Part shown: piece by piece, positions 41,293 through 50,116 of the stretch
How the letters are laid out: each line of letters starts with the position of its first letter
Position numbering within the stretch: the stretch's first letter is position 1
From: Thermosynechococcus sp. HN-54
Lineage (GTDB): Bacteria; Cyanobacteriota; Cyanobacteriia; Thermosynechococcales; Thermosynechococcaceae
DNA length: 64,000 nucleotides
Assembly (NCBI RefSeq): GCF_023650955.1
Contig: NZ_CP098039.1
Span: 310,001-374,000, forward strand
Reading direction: 5' to 3'
Notes under the pieces: generated by a model
What the model saw: the letters and a program-made list of their open reading frames with translations, nothing else
Databases searched by the model: none
Told to the model about the DNA's origin: nothing
Translations under genes and position numbers: made by a program

Positions 41293-42651
41293 ATGCAGAG
41301 CCTAGCACAGCGCAGCTTGGCCGTTTTGAGCTGTGGTTTAATGAGTTCCAGTCCCCTTGCCCTTCTGGCTGCTGTTCCCGCCCAAGCCCAATCCCGTTTT
41401 ACCGACACCCAAGGCATTTGGGCACAGGCCTGTATTGACCACCTTGCCAGTCGCAACATTATCAGCGGCTATCCCGATGGCACCTTTCGTCCCTTTGCGG
41501 AAGTCACCCGGGCTGAATATGCAGCCATGCTGGGGAAGGCGTTTCCCAATGCCCCAGTGGTGCGTGCTCCCAGTACGTTTAACGATGTCCCCAGCACGTT
41601 TTGGGCAGCGAGTGCGATTCAAAATGCCACCCGTACCGGCTTCTTGAGTGGCTACCCCGGCAATGTGTTTCAGCCCAATCAAAACATTCCTCGCGTTCAG
41701 GCAATCGTGGCCTTGGCCAGTGGCTTGCAATATCCCACCCCTGCCTCTGTGGAGGGGGTTTTAGCCCAGTTCAATGATGCGGCTGCAATTCCCGCCTATG
41801 GACGCGCCGGTGTTGCTGCGGCCACCGCGAAACAAGTGGTGGTCAACTATCCCAATGTGCAGTTCTTGGCGCCGAATCAACTGGCCACCCGTGCCGATAT
41901 TGCGGCATTCCTCTGCCAAGCAACCCGTGCTCCCGGTGCCCAAGCCCTTGTCCCGACGCAGTACATTGCAGGTGCGGCTACCACCTCGCCCATTGCGCTC
42001 CCAGCCGGTCAGCAAATTCCAGCTCGTTTCCCCGATGCAGAGCGGATTGTCCTTAGCCCCAATGAAAGTGTTGCGATCCGCTTGGTGACGGCTGCCGATG
42101 TCCGCGATGGCCAAGGTCGTGTTGTCATTCCCGTGGGCAGTGAAATTTTTGGCCAGATTCAGCCGGCTCAAGGGGGATCTCAATTCGTGGCCAATACGGT
42201 GGTGATCAATAACCGTCAACTGCCGATCGCCGCCAATTCGCAAGTGATTCGCACAATTCGCGATGCCCGTGATCCCAACATTGGCAATGTCTTCCGTAAT
42301 GCCGCCATTGGTTCCGCTGTTGCTGCGGGGATTTCTGGCTTGGCGGGAGACCGCAGAATTACGCCCCTAAAAGTGCTCACGGGGACAGTGACGGGGGCAG
42401 CGATTGAAACCAACCAAGGACGGCCTGCTACCTCCATTATTCGCGATACGCTGATTGGTGCCGCTTTGGCCACCGGTGCTTCTGCGGTGATTGGCGATCG
42501 CAAGATTACCCCCGAAAAAGTGATTACCGGTGCAGCCGCCGGTGCCACGATTGGTGGTGCCATTGATCCAGCCGTGCAGCGACTAGTGGTGATTGATGCC
42601 AATACGGATTTGGGCTTGACCCTGACTCAACCTTTTACTGTCTCGCAATAG
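41293..42651 (+). CDS. Exported SLH-domain protein with a duplicated glycine-rich tail
   Basis: This 452-residue protein (ATG 41293; GGAGAG 8-13 nt upstream) has a signal peptide ending AAVPAQA. Three S-layer-homology-like units follow over about residues 40-215 (WAQACIDHLASRNIISGYPDGTFRPFAEVTRAEYAAML; FWAASAIQNATRTGFLSGYPGNVFQP). A beta-rich region is next (SPNESVAIRLVTAADVRDGQGRVVIPVGSEIFGQI). Last come two repeats of a glycine-zipper-like unit with GDRxITPxKVxTG (about 345-435). SLH units attach proteins to peptidoglycan-linked polymers; this one lacks the porin beta-barrel of cyanobacterial Som proteins. Confidence 0.8.
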   Translation: MQSLAQRSLAVLSCGLMSSSPLALLAAVPAQAQSRFTDTQGIWAQACIDHLASRNIISGYPDGTFRPFAEVTRAEYAAMLGKAFPNAPVVRAPSTFNDVPSTFWAASAIQNATRTGFLSGYPGNVFQPNQNIPRVQAIVALASGLQYPTPASVEGVLAQFNDAAAIPAYGRAGVAAATAKQVVVNYPNVQFLAPNQLATRADIAAFLCQATRAPGAQALVPTQYIAGAATTSPIALPAGQQIPARFPDAERIVLSPNESVAIRLVTAADVRDGQGRVVIPVGSEIFGQIQPAQGGSQFVANTVVINNRQLPIAANSQVIRTIRDARDPNIGNVFRNAAIGSAVAAGISGLAGDRRITPLKVLTGTVTGAAIETNQGRPATSIIRDTLIGAALATGASAVIGDRKITPEKVITGAAAGATIGGAIDPAVQRLVVIDANTDLGLTLTQPFTVSQ

Positions 42652-42654
42652 AGA

Positions 42655-44043
42655 CTAGGCACGCGCTAACCCCAGCGATCGCGCGCATTCCTCGACAGCC
42701 TTGGCCACTGCCGCTGCCACCCGTGGGTCAAACACGGAGGGAATAATATAGGCCGAGTGCAATTCCGAGGGACTCACCAAGGCCGCGATCGCTTCTGCTG
42801 CTGCGAGGAACATCTCCTCCGTCATGCGGGGTGCCCGACAGGCAAGGGTACCCTTAAACACCCCCGGAAAAGCCAGCACATTGTTGATTTGATTGGGATA
42901 GTCACTGCGACCAGTGGCCACCACCGCCACATGGTCATAGATGAGTTCGGGTTGGATTTCCGGCACCGGATTGGCCATCGCAAAAACAATCGCTTTCTTG
43001 GCCATGCGTTGTACCATTTCCAATGTCAGGACGCCGGGGGCACTCAAGCCAATAAAGACATCGGCACCATCCAAGGCATCGGCAAGGGTTCCCGTTTGGA
43101 TAACGGCAAATTCCTGTTGAGCGGGGGTCAGGTCTGCCTGCACTGAGAGAATACCTCGGCGATTACATAAGATTAAGTCTTTGGCTCCGGCTTTGCGCAG
43201 GAGTCGTGCCACGGCAATGCCCGCTGCTCCTGCCCCGTTAATGACAATGCGCCCAGTGTCTAAAGATTTGCCCACCAATTGTAGGGCATTTTTCAGGGCG
43301 GCGAGGGTAACAATGGCGGTGCCATGCTGGTCATCGTGAAACACAGGGATATCCAGTTCTGCTTGCAGGCGGGCTTCTATCTCGAAACAGCGGGGAGCAC
43401 TAATATCCTCGAGGTTGACACCACCAAACACAGGAGCAATGCGCTTCACAGTGGCGACGATTTCATCCACATCCTGTGTGCTCAAGCAAATGGGAAAGGC
43501 ATCCAAGCCAGCAAATTCTTGAAAAAGCATGGCCTTGCCCTCCATCACCGGTAGAGCAGCCTCAGGGCCAATATTGCCCAATCCCAACACAGCGCTCCCA
43601 TCACTGACAATGGCCACCGTATGGCTTTTGATCGTGAGTTTGTGCACCAATTCCGAATGGTCGGCGATCGCTTGGGACACCCGCCCCACACCCGGCGTAT
43701 AGGCCATGGCTAGATCGTCATAGTCTTGGAGGGGGTACTTACTTTTAACGGTGATTTTGCCCCCCTCATGGAGCTGAAACGTGCGATCGCTCACGTCTAG
43801 CACCGTGGCTTGGGTGTCCGATTTCACGGCAGTGACAATGGCCTCAGCATGATCGCGGCTGGCAGCCACCACCACTAGTTCCCGCAGGATTTTATTGGCG
43901 GTTTTCTCGATGAGGGTGATGGAACCCACTTGCCCCTCTTGCCCACCAATGATCTGGAGAACGGTTCCCAATTCCGTCGGATCCAAGGAGGTCTCCAATC
44001 GCAGCGTCAGACTATAGGCAGGCGTGGGGGTCAGTTTAACCAT
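42655..44043 (-). CDS. NAD(P)-dependent malic enzyme
   Basis: Malic enzyme (462 aa) decarboxylates malate to pyruvate. Residues 1-80 form an ACT-like regulatory domain (AYSLTLRLETSLDPTELGTVLQIIGGQ). The catalytic part follows: YTPGVGRVSQAIADHSE, VLGLGNIGPEAALPVMEGKAMLFQEFAG, metal-binding IPVFHDDQHGTAIVTLAALKNAL, the NAD Rossmann motif IVINGAGAAGIAVARLL, and FAMANPVPEIQPEL. This small bacterial form lacks a phosphotransacetylase domain. It converges on the SLH gene with three bases between stop codons. Confidence 0.94.
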   Translation of the reverse strand: MVKLTPTPAYSLTLRLETSLDPTELGTVLQIIGGQEGQVGSITLIEKTANKILRELVVVAASRDHAEAIVTAVKSDTQATVLDVSDRTFQLHEGGKITVKSKYPLQDYDDLAMAYTPGVGRVSQAIADHSELVHKLTIKSHTVAIVSDGSAVLGLGNIGPEAALPVMEGKAMLFQEFAGLDAFPICLSTQDVDEIVATVKRIAPVFGGVNLEDISAPRCFEIEARLQAELDIPVFHDDQHGTAIVTLAALKNALQLVGKSLDTGRIVINGAGAAGIAVARLLRKAGAKDLILCNRRGILSVQADLTPAQQEFAVIQTGTLADALDGADVFIGLSAPGVLTLEMVQRMAKKAIVFAMANPVPEIQPELIYDHVAVVATGRSDYPNQINNVLAFPGVFKGTLACRAPRMTEEMFLAAAEAIAALVSPSELHSAYIIPSVFDPRVAAAVAKAVEECARSLGLARA

Positions 44044-44089
44044 CTAAGACTTAACGACAAAAGGTACCGTCTGATAATAGCACCTCTGC

Positions 44090-44530
44090 CTAGCTTCCTG
44101 TTTGGGTGGCAATGGGCAGGGGTTCGGCTTTGCAGGCGGCCAAAATGGCGCGATCGCTGGCACTGAGGCGGCGCAAGCTATAGAAACTAAATAAATCAAT
44201 TTCTGCTTGGTAGGGTTCCTCCTCGTAGGTGGGTAGAACGGTCACCTGCAATTGGCGATCGTCCACGGTACCCCGAAAACAATCAAAGGAGGAATTGGGC
44301 ATATAAAACGCCCCATAGACTTTATGATCTTTGACTTCAAAAACAATATAGCTATGACCCACCTGTTGGGGTTGGGGGGACTCGCCAAGGAGATACAGGC
44401 CATTGGCCAATGGAGATTGATTTTGTCGTGCCAAGAGCGGTTGAGCGATCGCCAGCCCATTGGTGAACCCAAGGGTAACAACTCCCAATACAACTGAAAG
44501 TGACCGACCCAAACGTGCCAACGAAATCAT
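44090..44530 (-). CDS. Exported protein, unknown function
   Basis: This 146-residue protein has a signal peptide (ARLGRSLSVVLGVVTLGFTNGLAIAQP, cut near residue 30). The mature part reads GLYLLGESPQPQQVGHSYIVFEVKDHKVYGAFYMPNSSFDCFRGTVDDRQLQVTVL, beta-rich with a YGAFYMPNSSFDCF core that looks conserved in cyanobacterial hypothetical proteins. Two cysteines are present. It lies 46 nt downstream of the malic-enzyme start, on the same strand but upstream of that gene, so both could share a promoter. Confidence 0.68.
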   Translation of the reverse strand: MISLARLGRSLSVVLGVVTLGFTNGLAIAQPLLARQNQSPLANGLYLLGESPQPQQVGHSYIVFEVKDHKVYGAFYMPNSSFDCFRGTVDDRQLQVTVLPTYEEEPYQAEIDLFSFYSLRRLSASDRAILAACKAEPLPIATQTGS

Positions 44531-45137
44531 TCTATTTCCCTACCTGAAACGCAAAGTGACCTAAACCAGCGTTTTGAAGCGTCAACCGTAGCGAAGGGCG
44601 GTGTCGTTACGCTGATACTTTGATCCTGACAGGTGAATAGCCGTTTTTCGTTGGAACTATGCCAGTAGTGGCACAGGCACAAATTGACCCCTAAAGAGGA
44701 TAGTCCTTGCTAGCGTTTCCATTTGTTTCCATTTAATCCACTTCCCCGAAGAGAAGCAAGAGCGCCTTTAACATAGCCTCTCCCAGAGCGGATTGCAACG
44801 CCCTGTTCCGAGGGATCCCTTGCGAGGGGGGTGAAATTATTTTCTACAAAGCTATTGAAAATACTCAAATCTTCTCCTAGAGCGACTCCGAGGGATTCTG
44901 CGAGAGAATGGGCTTGGCGGCGATTTGCTGAATCTGTCGGACGCAGCTCGAACCCGGAGCAAAGGGCTGTAGGTGACATCAAGGGAGTAATTAATTTCTT
45001 TTTAACTTTGGTATATTTTGGGGCTGATAGAAAACGTTAATTTTCTTTGCAAGATGTTGGGTTCTGTAGTCTGGATCGCATGGGGAAGGGAAAGCGAGAG
45101 GCTATGATGATTGTCAAATTGCTTCTGAGTTCGGGTT
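44531..45137. other. Intergenic region with a repeat-like relic, upstream of the RRM gene
   Basis: About 600 bases. The left half contains the second copy of the repeat-like element (44725-44774). A minus-strand frame of 90 codons (44710-44982) covers it; its C-terminal segment, GYVKGALASLRGSGLNGN, resembles the plus-strand translation of the element at 28 kb, HIKDALASFRGSRMNGN. The right half (about 44985-45060) is AT-rich and probably carries the promoter of the RRM gene. No known RNA gene was recognised. Confidence 0.45.
44725..44774 (-). repeat. Second copy of the CRISPR-repeat-like element
   Basis: GTTTCCATT, CTTCCCCGAA and GAAGCAAGAGC are shared with the reverse strand of 28060-28109, 40 of 47 positions by hand alignment. 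The hairpin is weaker here (CTTC/GAAG). A shorter partial motif, GTTTCCATTT, directly precedes it (44715-44724). No spacer-repeat periodicity is present. Confidence 0.5.
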
Positions 45138-45410
45138 ATGACACTGTACATCGGCAACCTCTCCTATGAGGCGACAGAAAACGATCTTCGCGAAGTCTTT
45201 GAAAAATATGGTGCTATTCGCCGGATTGTGTTGCCGGTGGATCGAGAAACAGGCAAACGGCGTGGCTTTGCTTTTGTCGAACTGGTGGATGAAACTCAGG
45301 AGGCCGTTGCCATTGATGATCTTGATGGGGCGACATGGTTAGGTCGAGTCCTGAAAGTTAACAAGGCGAAGCCAAAACAAGCGGGGGGGCAGTCAAACCC
45401 CGCCTTCTAA
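45138..45410 (+). CDS. RRM-type RNA-binding protein (cyanobacterial Rbp)
   Basis: This 90-residue protein is a single RNA-recognition motif: RNP2 LYIGNL at residues 3-8, RNP1 RGFAFVEL at about 42-49, and the helix ATENDLREVFEKYGAI between. The tail is short and not glycine-rich. Cyanobacterial Rbp proteins are often cold- or light-responsive and localise mRNAs at thylakoids; the family role is known but this member's is not. The roughly 150-nt AT-rich upstream stretch could include a regulated leader. Confidence 0.93.
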   Translation: MTLYIGNLSYEATENDLREVFEKYGAIRRIVLPVDRETGKRRGFAFVELVDETQEAVAIDDLDGATWLGRVLKVNKAKPKQAGGQSNPAF

Positions 45411-45449
45411 GGGCATACTGGTAGGGAAGTGCTGTTCACTCTTCCTGCT

Positions 45450-46001
45450 ATGCCTCGACGTTCGCCATCGCCACCGCGTCCCCGTCCCCAAACGCGCCGT
45501 CCCCCACAGCCAGAATCGAAGTCACCGGTGAACACCCGCACTTTGGCAGTTCTGGGAGGGGTATTCATTATTGGGGTTGGCGTTGGTGTAACGTTTAGCA
45601 AAACCACCACCCTCAATCCCGATAACGTTGCCTCGACGCAGTTTATTGATCAGGCGGCGCCCAATCCCGATATTTGTGTGCAATTTGGCGCAAGCGCGAT
45701 TGCTGTAGATACGCGGATTTTTGTGACCTTTAATCCCTTTTCTGTCTTTGTTTCCCAACCCGTAATGCAACCGGGCTGTGTGATTCGCGCCAATAACGTC
45801 GCCCTACTAGAACAGCGACAACTCATTACGGGTGAGCAATTGCGCAGTTGTCGGCAGCGGCTGAATACCTTTGGCTATGTGGGCAACCTAGAAGCCAATC
45901 CTGAAATTAGCTGTCTCTATCAGAGCACAACGGATAAAAACCTCTTCCTCAAACTCTCAGGCTTGGGTAATGGTGCTGCGGGTGAAACCGGTAATTTCTA
46001 G
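45450..46001 (+). CDS. DUF3172 membrane-anchored protein
   Basis: This 183-residue protein (ATG 45450) has a proline- and arginine-rich cytoplasmic N-terminus (residues 1-30) and one membrane segment, TLAVLGGVFIIGVGVGVTF. A cyanobacterial DUF3172 domain follows (NPDICVQFGASAIAVDTRIFVTFNPFSVFVSQPVMQPGCVIRANNVALLEQRQLI). Four cysteines in the exported part may pair. It precedes the MlaE-like permease by 9 nt, so the two may function together at the envelope. Function unknown. Confidence 0.82.
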   Translation: MPRRSPSPPRPRPQTRRPPQPESKSPVNTRTLAVLGGVFIIGVGVGVTFSKTTTLNPDNVASTQFIDQAAPNPDICVQFGASAIAVDTRIFVTFNPFSVFVSQPVMQPGCVIRANNVALLEQRQLITGEQLRSCRQRLNTFGYVGNLEANPEISCLYQSTTDKNLFLKLSGLGNGAAGETGNF

Positions 46002-46010
46002 GACGCAACA

Positions 46011-46814
46011 ATGAAGGCGATGAAATGGCCACGGCTGCGCTGGCGTGTCAGTCAAGGGGTACAACGCTTGGGTACGGCCTTTCTCTTGGCGGGTCAGGTG
46101 ATCTTTTATCTCGTACGGGGGCGGATTGCGCTGCGCAACTCAATTGAGCAAATGGCCTTAGTAGGCCCTGCGTCCCTCAGTGTTGCCCTGATTACGGCGG
46201 CCTTTGTGGGTATGGTGTTTACGATTCAGGTCGCCCGTGAATTTTTGACCTTTGGTGCCACCTCAGCAGTGGGTGGGGTGCTGGCGATCGCCCTTGCGCG
46301 GGAACTAGGGCCAGTGCTGACGGCAGTCGTGCTTGCTGGTCGGGTTGGCTCCGCCTTTGCCGCTGAAATTGGCACCATGAAAGTCACAGAGCAAATTGAT
46401 GCCCTCTATATGTTGGGCACAGATCCTGTGGATTATCTCGTGGTGCCCCGGTTTATTGCCTGTGTGCTGATGTTGCCCATTCTCAATATCTTGGCACTCG
46501 TAACGGGGCTGTGGGGGGGCTTGATTATTGCCGATTATCTCTACGGCATTCCCCGTGGGGTCTATATGGAATCCATTCAGAACTTTCTGCAAACTTGGGA
46601 TCTGTGGAGTTCGATCATTAAATCGGGCATTTTTGGCGGTGTGGTGGCCATCATTGGCTGCAATTGGGGTATTACAACCACAGGGGGCGCTAAGGGGGTC
46701 GGTCAATCCACCACGGCGGCTGTGGTGATCTCGCTTTTGGCCATCTTTATTCTCAACTTCTTCCTCTCGTGGGCACTTTTTGGGAACAGCAGCACGCTTG
46801 TACCTACTTTTTAG
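46011..46814 (+). CDS. MlaE-family ABC transporter permease
   Basis: This 267-residue membrane protein belongs to the MlaE (DUF140) permease family, which moves phospholipids between membranes; the plant plastid homolog is TGD1. Family motifs are ALARELGPVLTAVVLAGRVGSAFAAEIGTMKVTEQIDAL (about residues 90-128) and FGGVVAIIGCNWGITTTGGAKGVGQSTTAAVV near the C-terminus, with five or six helices. Its ATPase and substrate-binding partners are not adjacent. It is flanked at short distance by DUF3172 and DUF1818 genes. Confidence 0.92.
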   Translation: MKAMKWPRLRWRVSQGVQRLGTAFLLAGQVIFYLVRGRIALRNSIEQMALVGPASLSVALITAAFVGMVFTIQVAREFLTFGATSAVGGVLAIALARELGPVLTAVVLAGRVGSAFAAEIGTMKVTEQIDALYMLGTDPVDYLVVPRFIACVLMLPILNILALVTGLWGGLIIADYLYGIPRGVYMESIQNFLQTWDLWSSIIKSGIFGGVVAIIGCNWGITTTGGAKGVGQSTTAAVVISLLAIFILNFFLSWALFGNSSTLVPTF

Positions 46815-46825
46815 CAGGCTAGCCT

Positions 46826-47206
46826 ATGGAACTGCGGGTGGGGCAAGGCTGGCGGGTGGGCTGGCGCAAGGATCAACCCTATGCAAGTCTAGTGGGCGCC
46901 GAGGATTGGGCAACGGAACTTACCGCAGCAGAATTCAAGGCATTTGTGGATTTATTTTGCCAACTCCACGGGCAGCTTCAGGCGATCGCCCCCGAATTGA
47001 TGGCAGAGGAAAGGATTACCCTCAGTGGCAGCAACGACGCTGTACATTTGGAATTGGAGGGCTATCCCCATGCCTATAGCTTGCATCTAATTGTGTTGGG
47101 CGATCGCCGAGTTGAGGGGACATGGCCGGCTCCTGTGCCCGCTGAATTTCTGCTGGCCTGCTGTGAACTACTCCAAGGGATTGAGCAAGGGCAAAGTTTA
47201 GAATAG
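46826..47206 (+). CDS. DUF1818 protein
   Basis: This small soluble protein (126 aa) is a DUF1818 family member, largely restricted to cyanobacteria and plants. Recognisable parts are GQGWRVGWRKDQPYASLVGAEDWATELTAAEFKAF and a closing REVEGTW-type segment (DRRVEGTWPAPVPAEFLLAC). It lies 11 nt after the MlaE-like gene and 30 nt before the GAF gene, in one apparent transcript. Function unknown. Confidence 0.8.
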   Translation: MELRVGQGWRVGWRKDQPYASLVGAEDWATELTAAEFKAFVDLFCQLHGQLQAIAPELMAEERITLSGSNDAVHLELEGYPHAYSLHLIVLGDRRVEGTWPAPVPAEFLLACCELLQGIEQGQSLE

Positions 47207-47236
47207 AAGACATCCTTCTCGGTTGCGATCGCCCCT

Positions 47237-50116
47237 ATGACCTCTGCCAAATCCTCGAAGGTCAGCCCCGCTTTGGCCGCACTGGTCAACACCATCAAAC
47301 AATTCCAACAGCAAGAGCAAGTTAGCGGACTCATTGCTCCCCTCGTCAGCTTTGCCCAAGAAACCCTCGGAATGTCCTTTGTCTGGCTGGGACTATACAA
47401 TGAAGCCTCCAAACAACTCATCGGGCAGGGAGGCACAACCCCCGTAGGCGATCATCCTTTTCTCAAGCAGAAACTGACCCTTGCCGCCGGTAGTCTTCTC
47501 GATCAGGTGCTGATCAACCGCAAGCCGATTAGTTTGCCCAGTCTTAAGGAGGAGGCGCGCCTAGCCGAGTTACGAGAAGCCGCCACCCGTTTGGGGATTC
47601 AAGGCGCCGCCATTTATCCCATTCTCCGCCATCGTCAAGCCCTTGGCATTCTCATCGTGGGTTCTACCACTTGGGGGGATACCCTGCGGGGCGATGATTT
47701 AGCGCACATGAGCTTACTGGTGAGTGCCCTTGGGGCGGAATTGGAACGCTTGACAGCGGCAAAACCAGCCCCTGACACCAAGCCAGCTGCGGCGCCCACG
47801 ATGACTAGTGAGGATCCAGTGCGCCATCTCCTCCAGGAGGCCAGCCGTGCCACTAGCTTGGGGCAACGCATTGAAGCCCTGTTGGTGGCACTGCACCAAT
47901 TCTGTCAACCTCAACGTACCAGCCTCTTTTGGCGCGATTTGGAGCAACCCCTCTATCGGCGCCGCAGCTACACCCTTGGTAAACCCCAGAGCCGCGAGAG
48001 CCAGCGGCAACCCTTGGCGATTACACAGCAGGAATTGGCGGGCTGTTACACTGCCCTTGCTAACGGCCAAACTGTGAGCGTCAGCGATAGTCAAAGTGTG
48101 GTTAGTGCCACCGCACCCTTACGGCTGATGCAAATGCTGAATTGTCGCGCCCTTGTGGCCACCCCGATTCTGGTGGGCACGGATGTCGTGGGCTTTCTCA
48201 CATTGGAGCGCAGTGAGCCTTACCCTTGGAATGACAACGAGAAGAAACTTCTCCAAGTCACGGCGGAGCTACTGGCCTTGGCGGCTCCCAGTGAACGTCT
48301 CGAACATCTGTTGGCACAGACTCAACATGCCCAAAGCCTCGTTAGTGAGTTGGCGCAAGCCATCTGTGATGAGCAGGACTGGAAGCGGGTGCTCCACCAT
48401 GCGGGCGAAAAGTTAGCGGCGGATTTAGGGGCACAGTGGGTCTTTTTGTTGACGTATAACTCGCTGACCCAAGCCTTTGATGTCCTGTTTCAGTATCCAG
48501 TTCCCCGCGGGCGCGATCGCCATCCGCCCTTCCCGCCACTGCAAAAAATGGATTGGCAGCTCCTAGAAACGGGAACAACAGCGATTGCTCTTGAAGATTA
48601 CCGCAATGAACTACGCCTCTACTCTTGGAAAGAGGTTCTCGGCAAGCTGAATATCCAGTCTCTCTTGGTGGCGACAACCACGCCGGGTCATGCCCTAGAG
48701 GCACTGCTGTTGGTGGGGCGCACTGAACCAACGGTTTGGGGCAAAAGTCAGCAAACCCTGATACAGGAGGTGGCACGCACCCTTGGCCTCATTAGCCATC
48801 AGTGGCAACTGCAAAACACGAATACACAGCAGGAGCAGGTGCGATCAGCCATGCTGGCAGGGTTAACGGCACTGCAACGCACCCAAAACCTCGAGCGCAT
48901 TGAATTGACAGGCTTGCAGCAACTCATGAACTTAATGCAGGTGCCCCTTGTGGCTTTAGTCACGTGGCGACCCGGCCAAACAATTGGCTCAATTGTGGCA
49001 CCCCCGCCGGGTCATCCTAAATTTGCGATTCGCAATGATGCTGAAGTTGCTATCTATGAGGATCCGCTGATCCACAGTGCCCTAATGGCTTCCCAAGCCG
49101 ATGTCACCAGCAATCCCTATGCGTGGTTGATTCAAACAACGGCAGCAGAACTGGATCCGCGTACGCGGGAGTGGCTTTCAGGACCAGATATTGGTCAAAT
49201 TTTGGCGATCGCCCTGCGCACTGATCCAGAATACGAACCCTCTGGAGTTCTCATTGTCGCCGATGGTCGCGATCGCCTGTGGTCAACATTGCACCTAGAG
49301 GCCTTTATTACCCTCGTCAACCATTTGGCTTGGGCACACCGCAGTACCTCCCTCATTCAGATGCTGACCCAAGGTTGGCCAAGTCTTGAAACCCTGAACT
49401 GGTACAAACACCGTCGCCTTGAACAGACCTACAGCCAATTGGCAAGTCTCTGTCATCAGTTGACGCAGTGGGTTCAGCAGCACCCTGAGGCAGATCCGCT
49501 GCTGCGACGGTTGGGAACATTGCTGCAAACGCAACTGGAATCCCTGCATCCCCTGTTGAGCCATGAGGTATGGCAACTGGACAAAGGCAGCGACACAGCG
49601 GGGTTAGCGGTGCTCCTCAAACGGGTGATGGATCGCATCGAAAATTGGAAACAGCGCAAGCAGCTGTGGATTCAAGTTCATAATCAACCGGTACTCACGC
49701 TCACTGGTGACATTAACAAGCTGGAGCTAATCCTCTACGAATTGCTTCTGTTTGCCTGCCAGCGATCGCCCTCCCAAGGCCGTGTTGACATTTGGTGCCA
49801 GCAAATCGAGGGCATGGGTCAAGGGGGCAAGATGCAGTCTTGGCTGGAACTCTCAATTACCGACAACGGTGAGGTGGATCCGCAACTGTTGATCAAGCTG
49901 CACCAACTTGAACATCTTGACTGGCTGGCGCCCTCTAGCCTCGATCAGCCGCCCGGCCGACACCTCAAAGTTTGCTTTAACCTGTGTCAACGCCTCGGCT
50001 ACAGCCTCGACATGTATAAGTTGGAGGATGGCCGCTTCCTCAGTCGTCTGCTGATTCCCCTGAATCATGGCGACACGGGTACCTTTGAACTGCAATCCTC
50101 ACAGCCGCGCCAATGA
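47237..50116 (+). CDS. Multi-GAF sensor with degenerate histidine-kinase core
   Basis: This 959-residue cytoplasmic protein has several GAF domains in series: about residues 25-175 (LVSFAQETLGMSFVWLGLYNEAS), 195-350 (LHQFCQPQRTSLFWRDLE), 370-525 and 550-690. A helical DHp-like segment (YSQLASLCHQLTQWVQQ, about 735-790) and a C-terminal HATPase-like domain (KLELILYELLLFACQRS; LELSITDNGEVDP) follow. The H-box lacks the usual SHELRTP form and the GxGxG loops of the ATPase domain are not evident, so autophosphorylation is doubtful. The feoB start overlaps its stop by 4 nt. The ligand of the GAF domains is unknown. Confidence 0.8.
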   Translation: MTSAKSSKVSPALAALVNTIKQFQQQEQVSGLIAPLVSFAQETLGMSFVWLGLYNEASKQLIGQGGTTPVGDHPFLKQKLTLAAGSLLDQVLINRKPISLPSLKEEARLAELREAATRLGIQGAAIYPILRHRQALGILIVGSTTWGDTLRGDDLAHMSLLVSALGAELERLTAAKPAPDTKPAAAPTMTSEDPVRHLLQEASRATSLGQRIEALLVALHQFCQPQRTSLFWRDLEQPLYRRRSYTLGKPQSRESQRQPLAITQQELAGCYTALANGQTVSVSDSQSVVSATAPLRLMQMLNCRALVATPILVGTDVVGFLTLERSEPYPWNDNEKKLLQVTAELLALAAPSERLEHLLAQTQHAQSLVSELAQAICDEQDWKRVLHHAGEKLAADLGAQWVFLLTYNSLTQAFDVLFQYPVPRGRDRHPPFPPLQKMDWQLLETGTTAIALEDYRNELRLYSWKEVLGKLNIQSLLVATTTPGHALEALLLVGRTEPTVWGKSQQTLIQEVARTLGLISHQWQLQNTNTQQEQVRSAMLAGLTALQRTQNLERIELTGLQQLMNLMQVPLVALVTWRPGQTIGSIVAPPPGHPKFAIRNDAEVAIYEDPLIHSALMASQADVTSNPYAWLIQTTAAELDPRTREWLSGPDIGQILAIALRTDPEYEPSGVLIVADGRDRLWSTLHLEAFITLVNHLAWAHRSTSLIQMLTQGWPSLETLNWYKHRRLEQTYSQLASLCHQLTQWVQQHPEADPLLRRLGTLLQTQLESLHPLLSHEVWQLDKGSDTAGLAVLLKRVMDRIENWKQRKQLWIQVHNQPVLTLTGDINKLELILYELLLFACQRSPSQGRVDIWCQQIEGMGQGGKMQSWLELSITDNGEVDPQLLIKLHQLEHLDWLAPSSLDQPPGRHLKVCFNLCQRLGYSLDMYKLEDGRFLSRLLIPLNHGDTGTFELQSSQPRQ

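Noticed and set aside
44531-45137. Group II intron or insertion sequence in the gap before the RRM gene
   Set aside because: No domain V motif, transposase frame, terminal inverted repeats or target duplication could be found.
47074-47436. Minus-strand frames across GAF, feoB and other large genes
   Set aside because: These are shadows of well-supported plus-strand genes and show no domain pattern.
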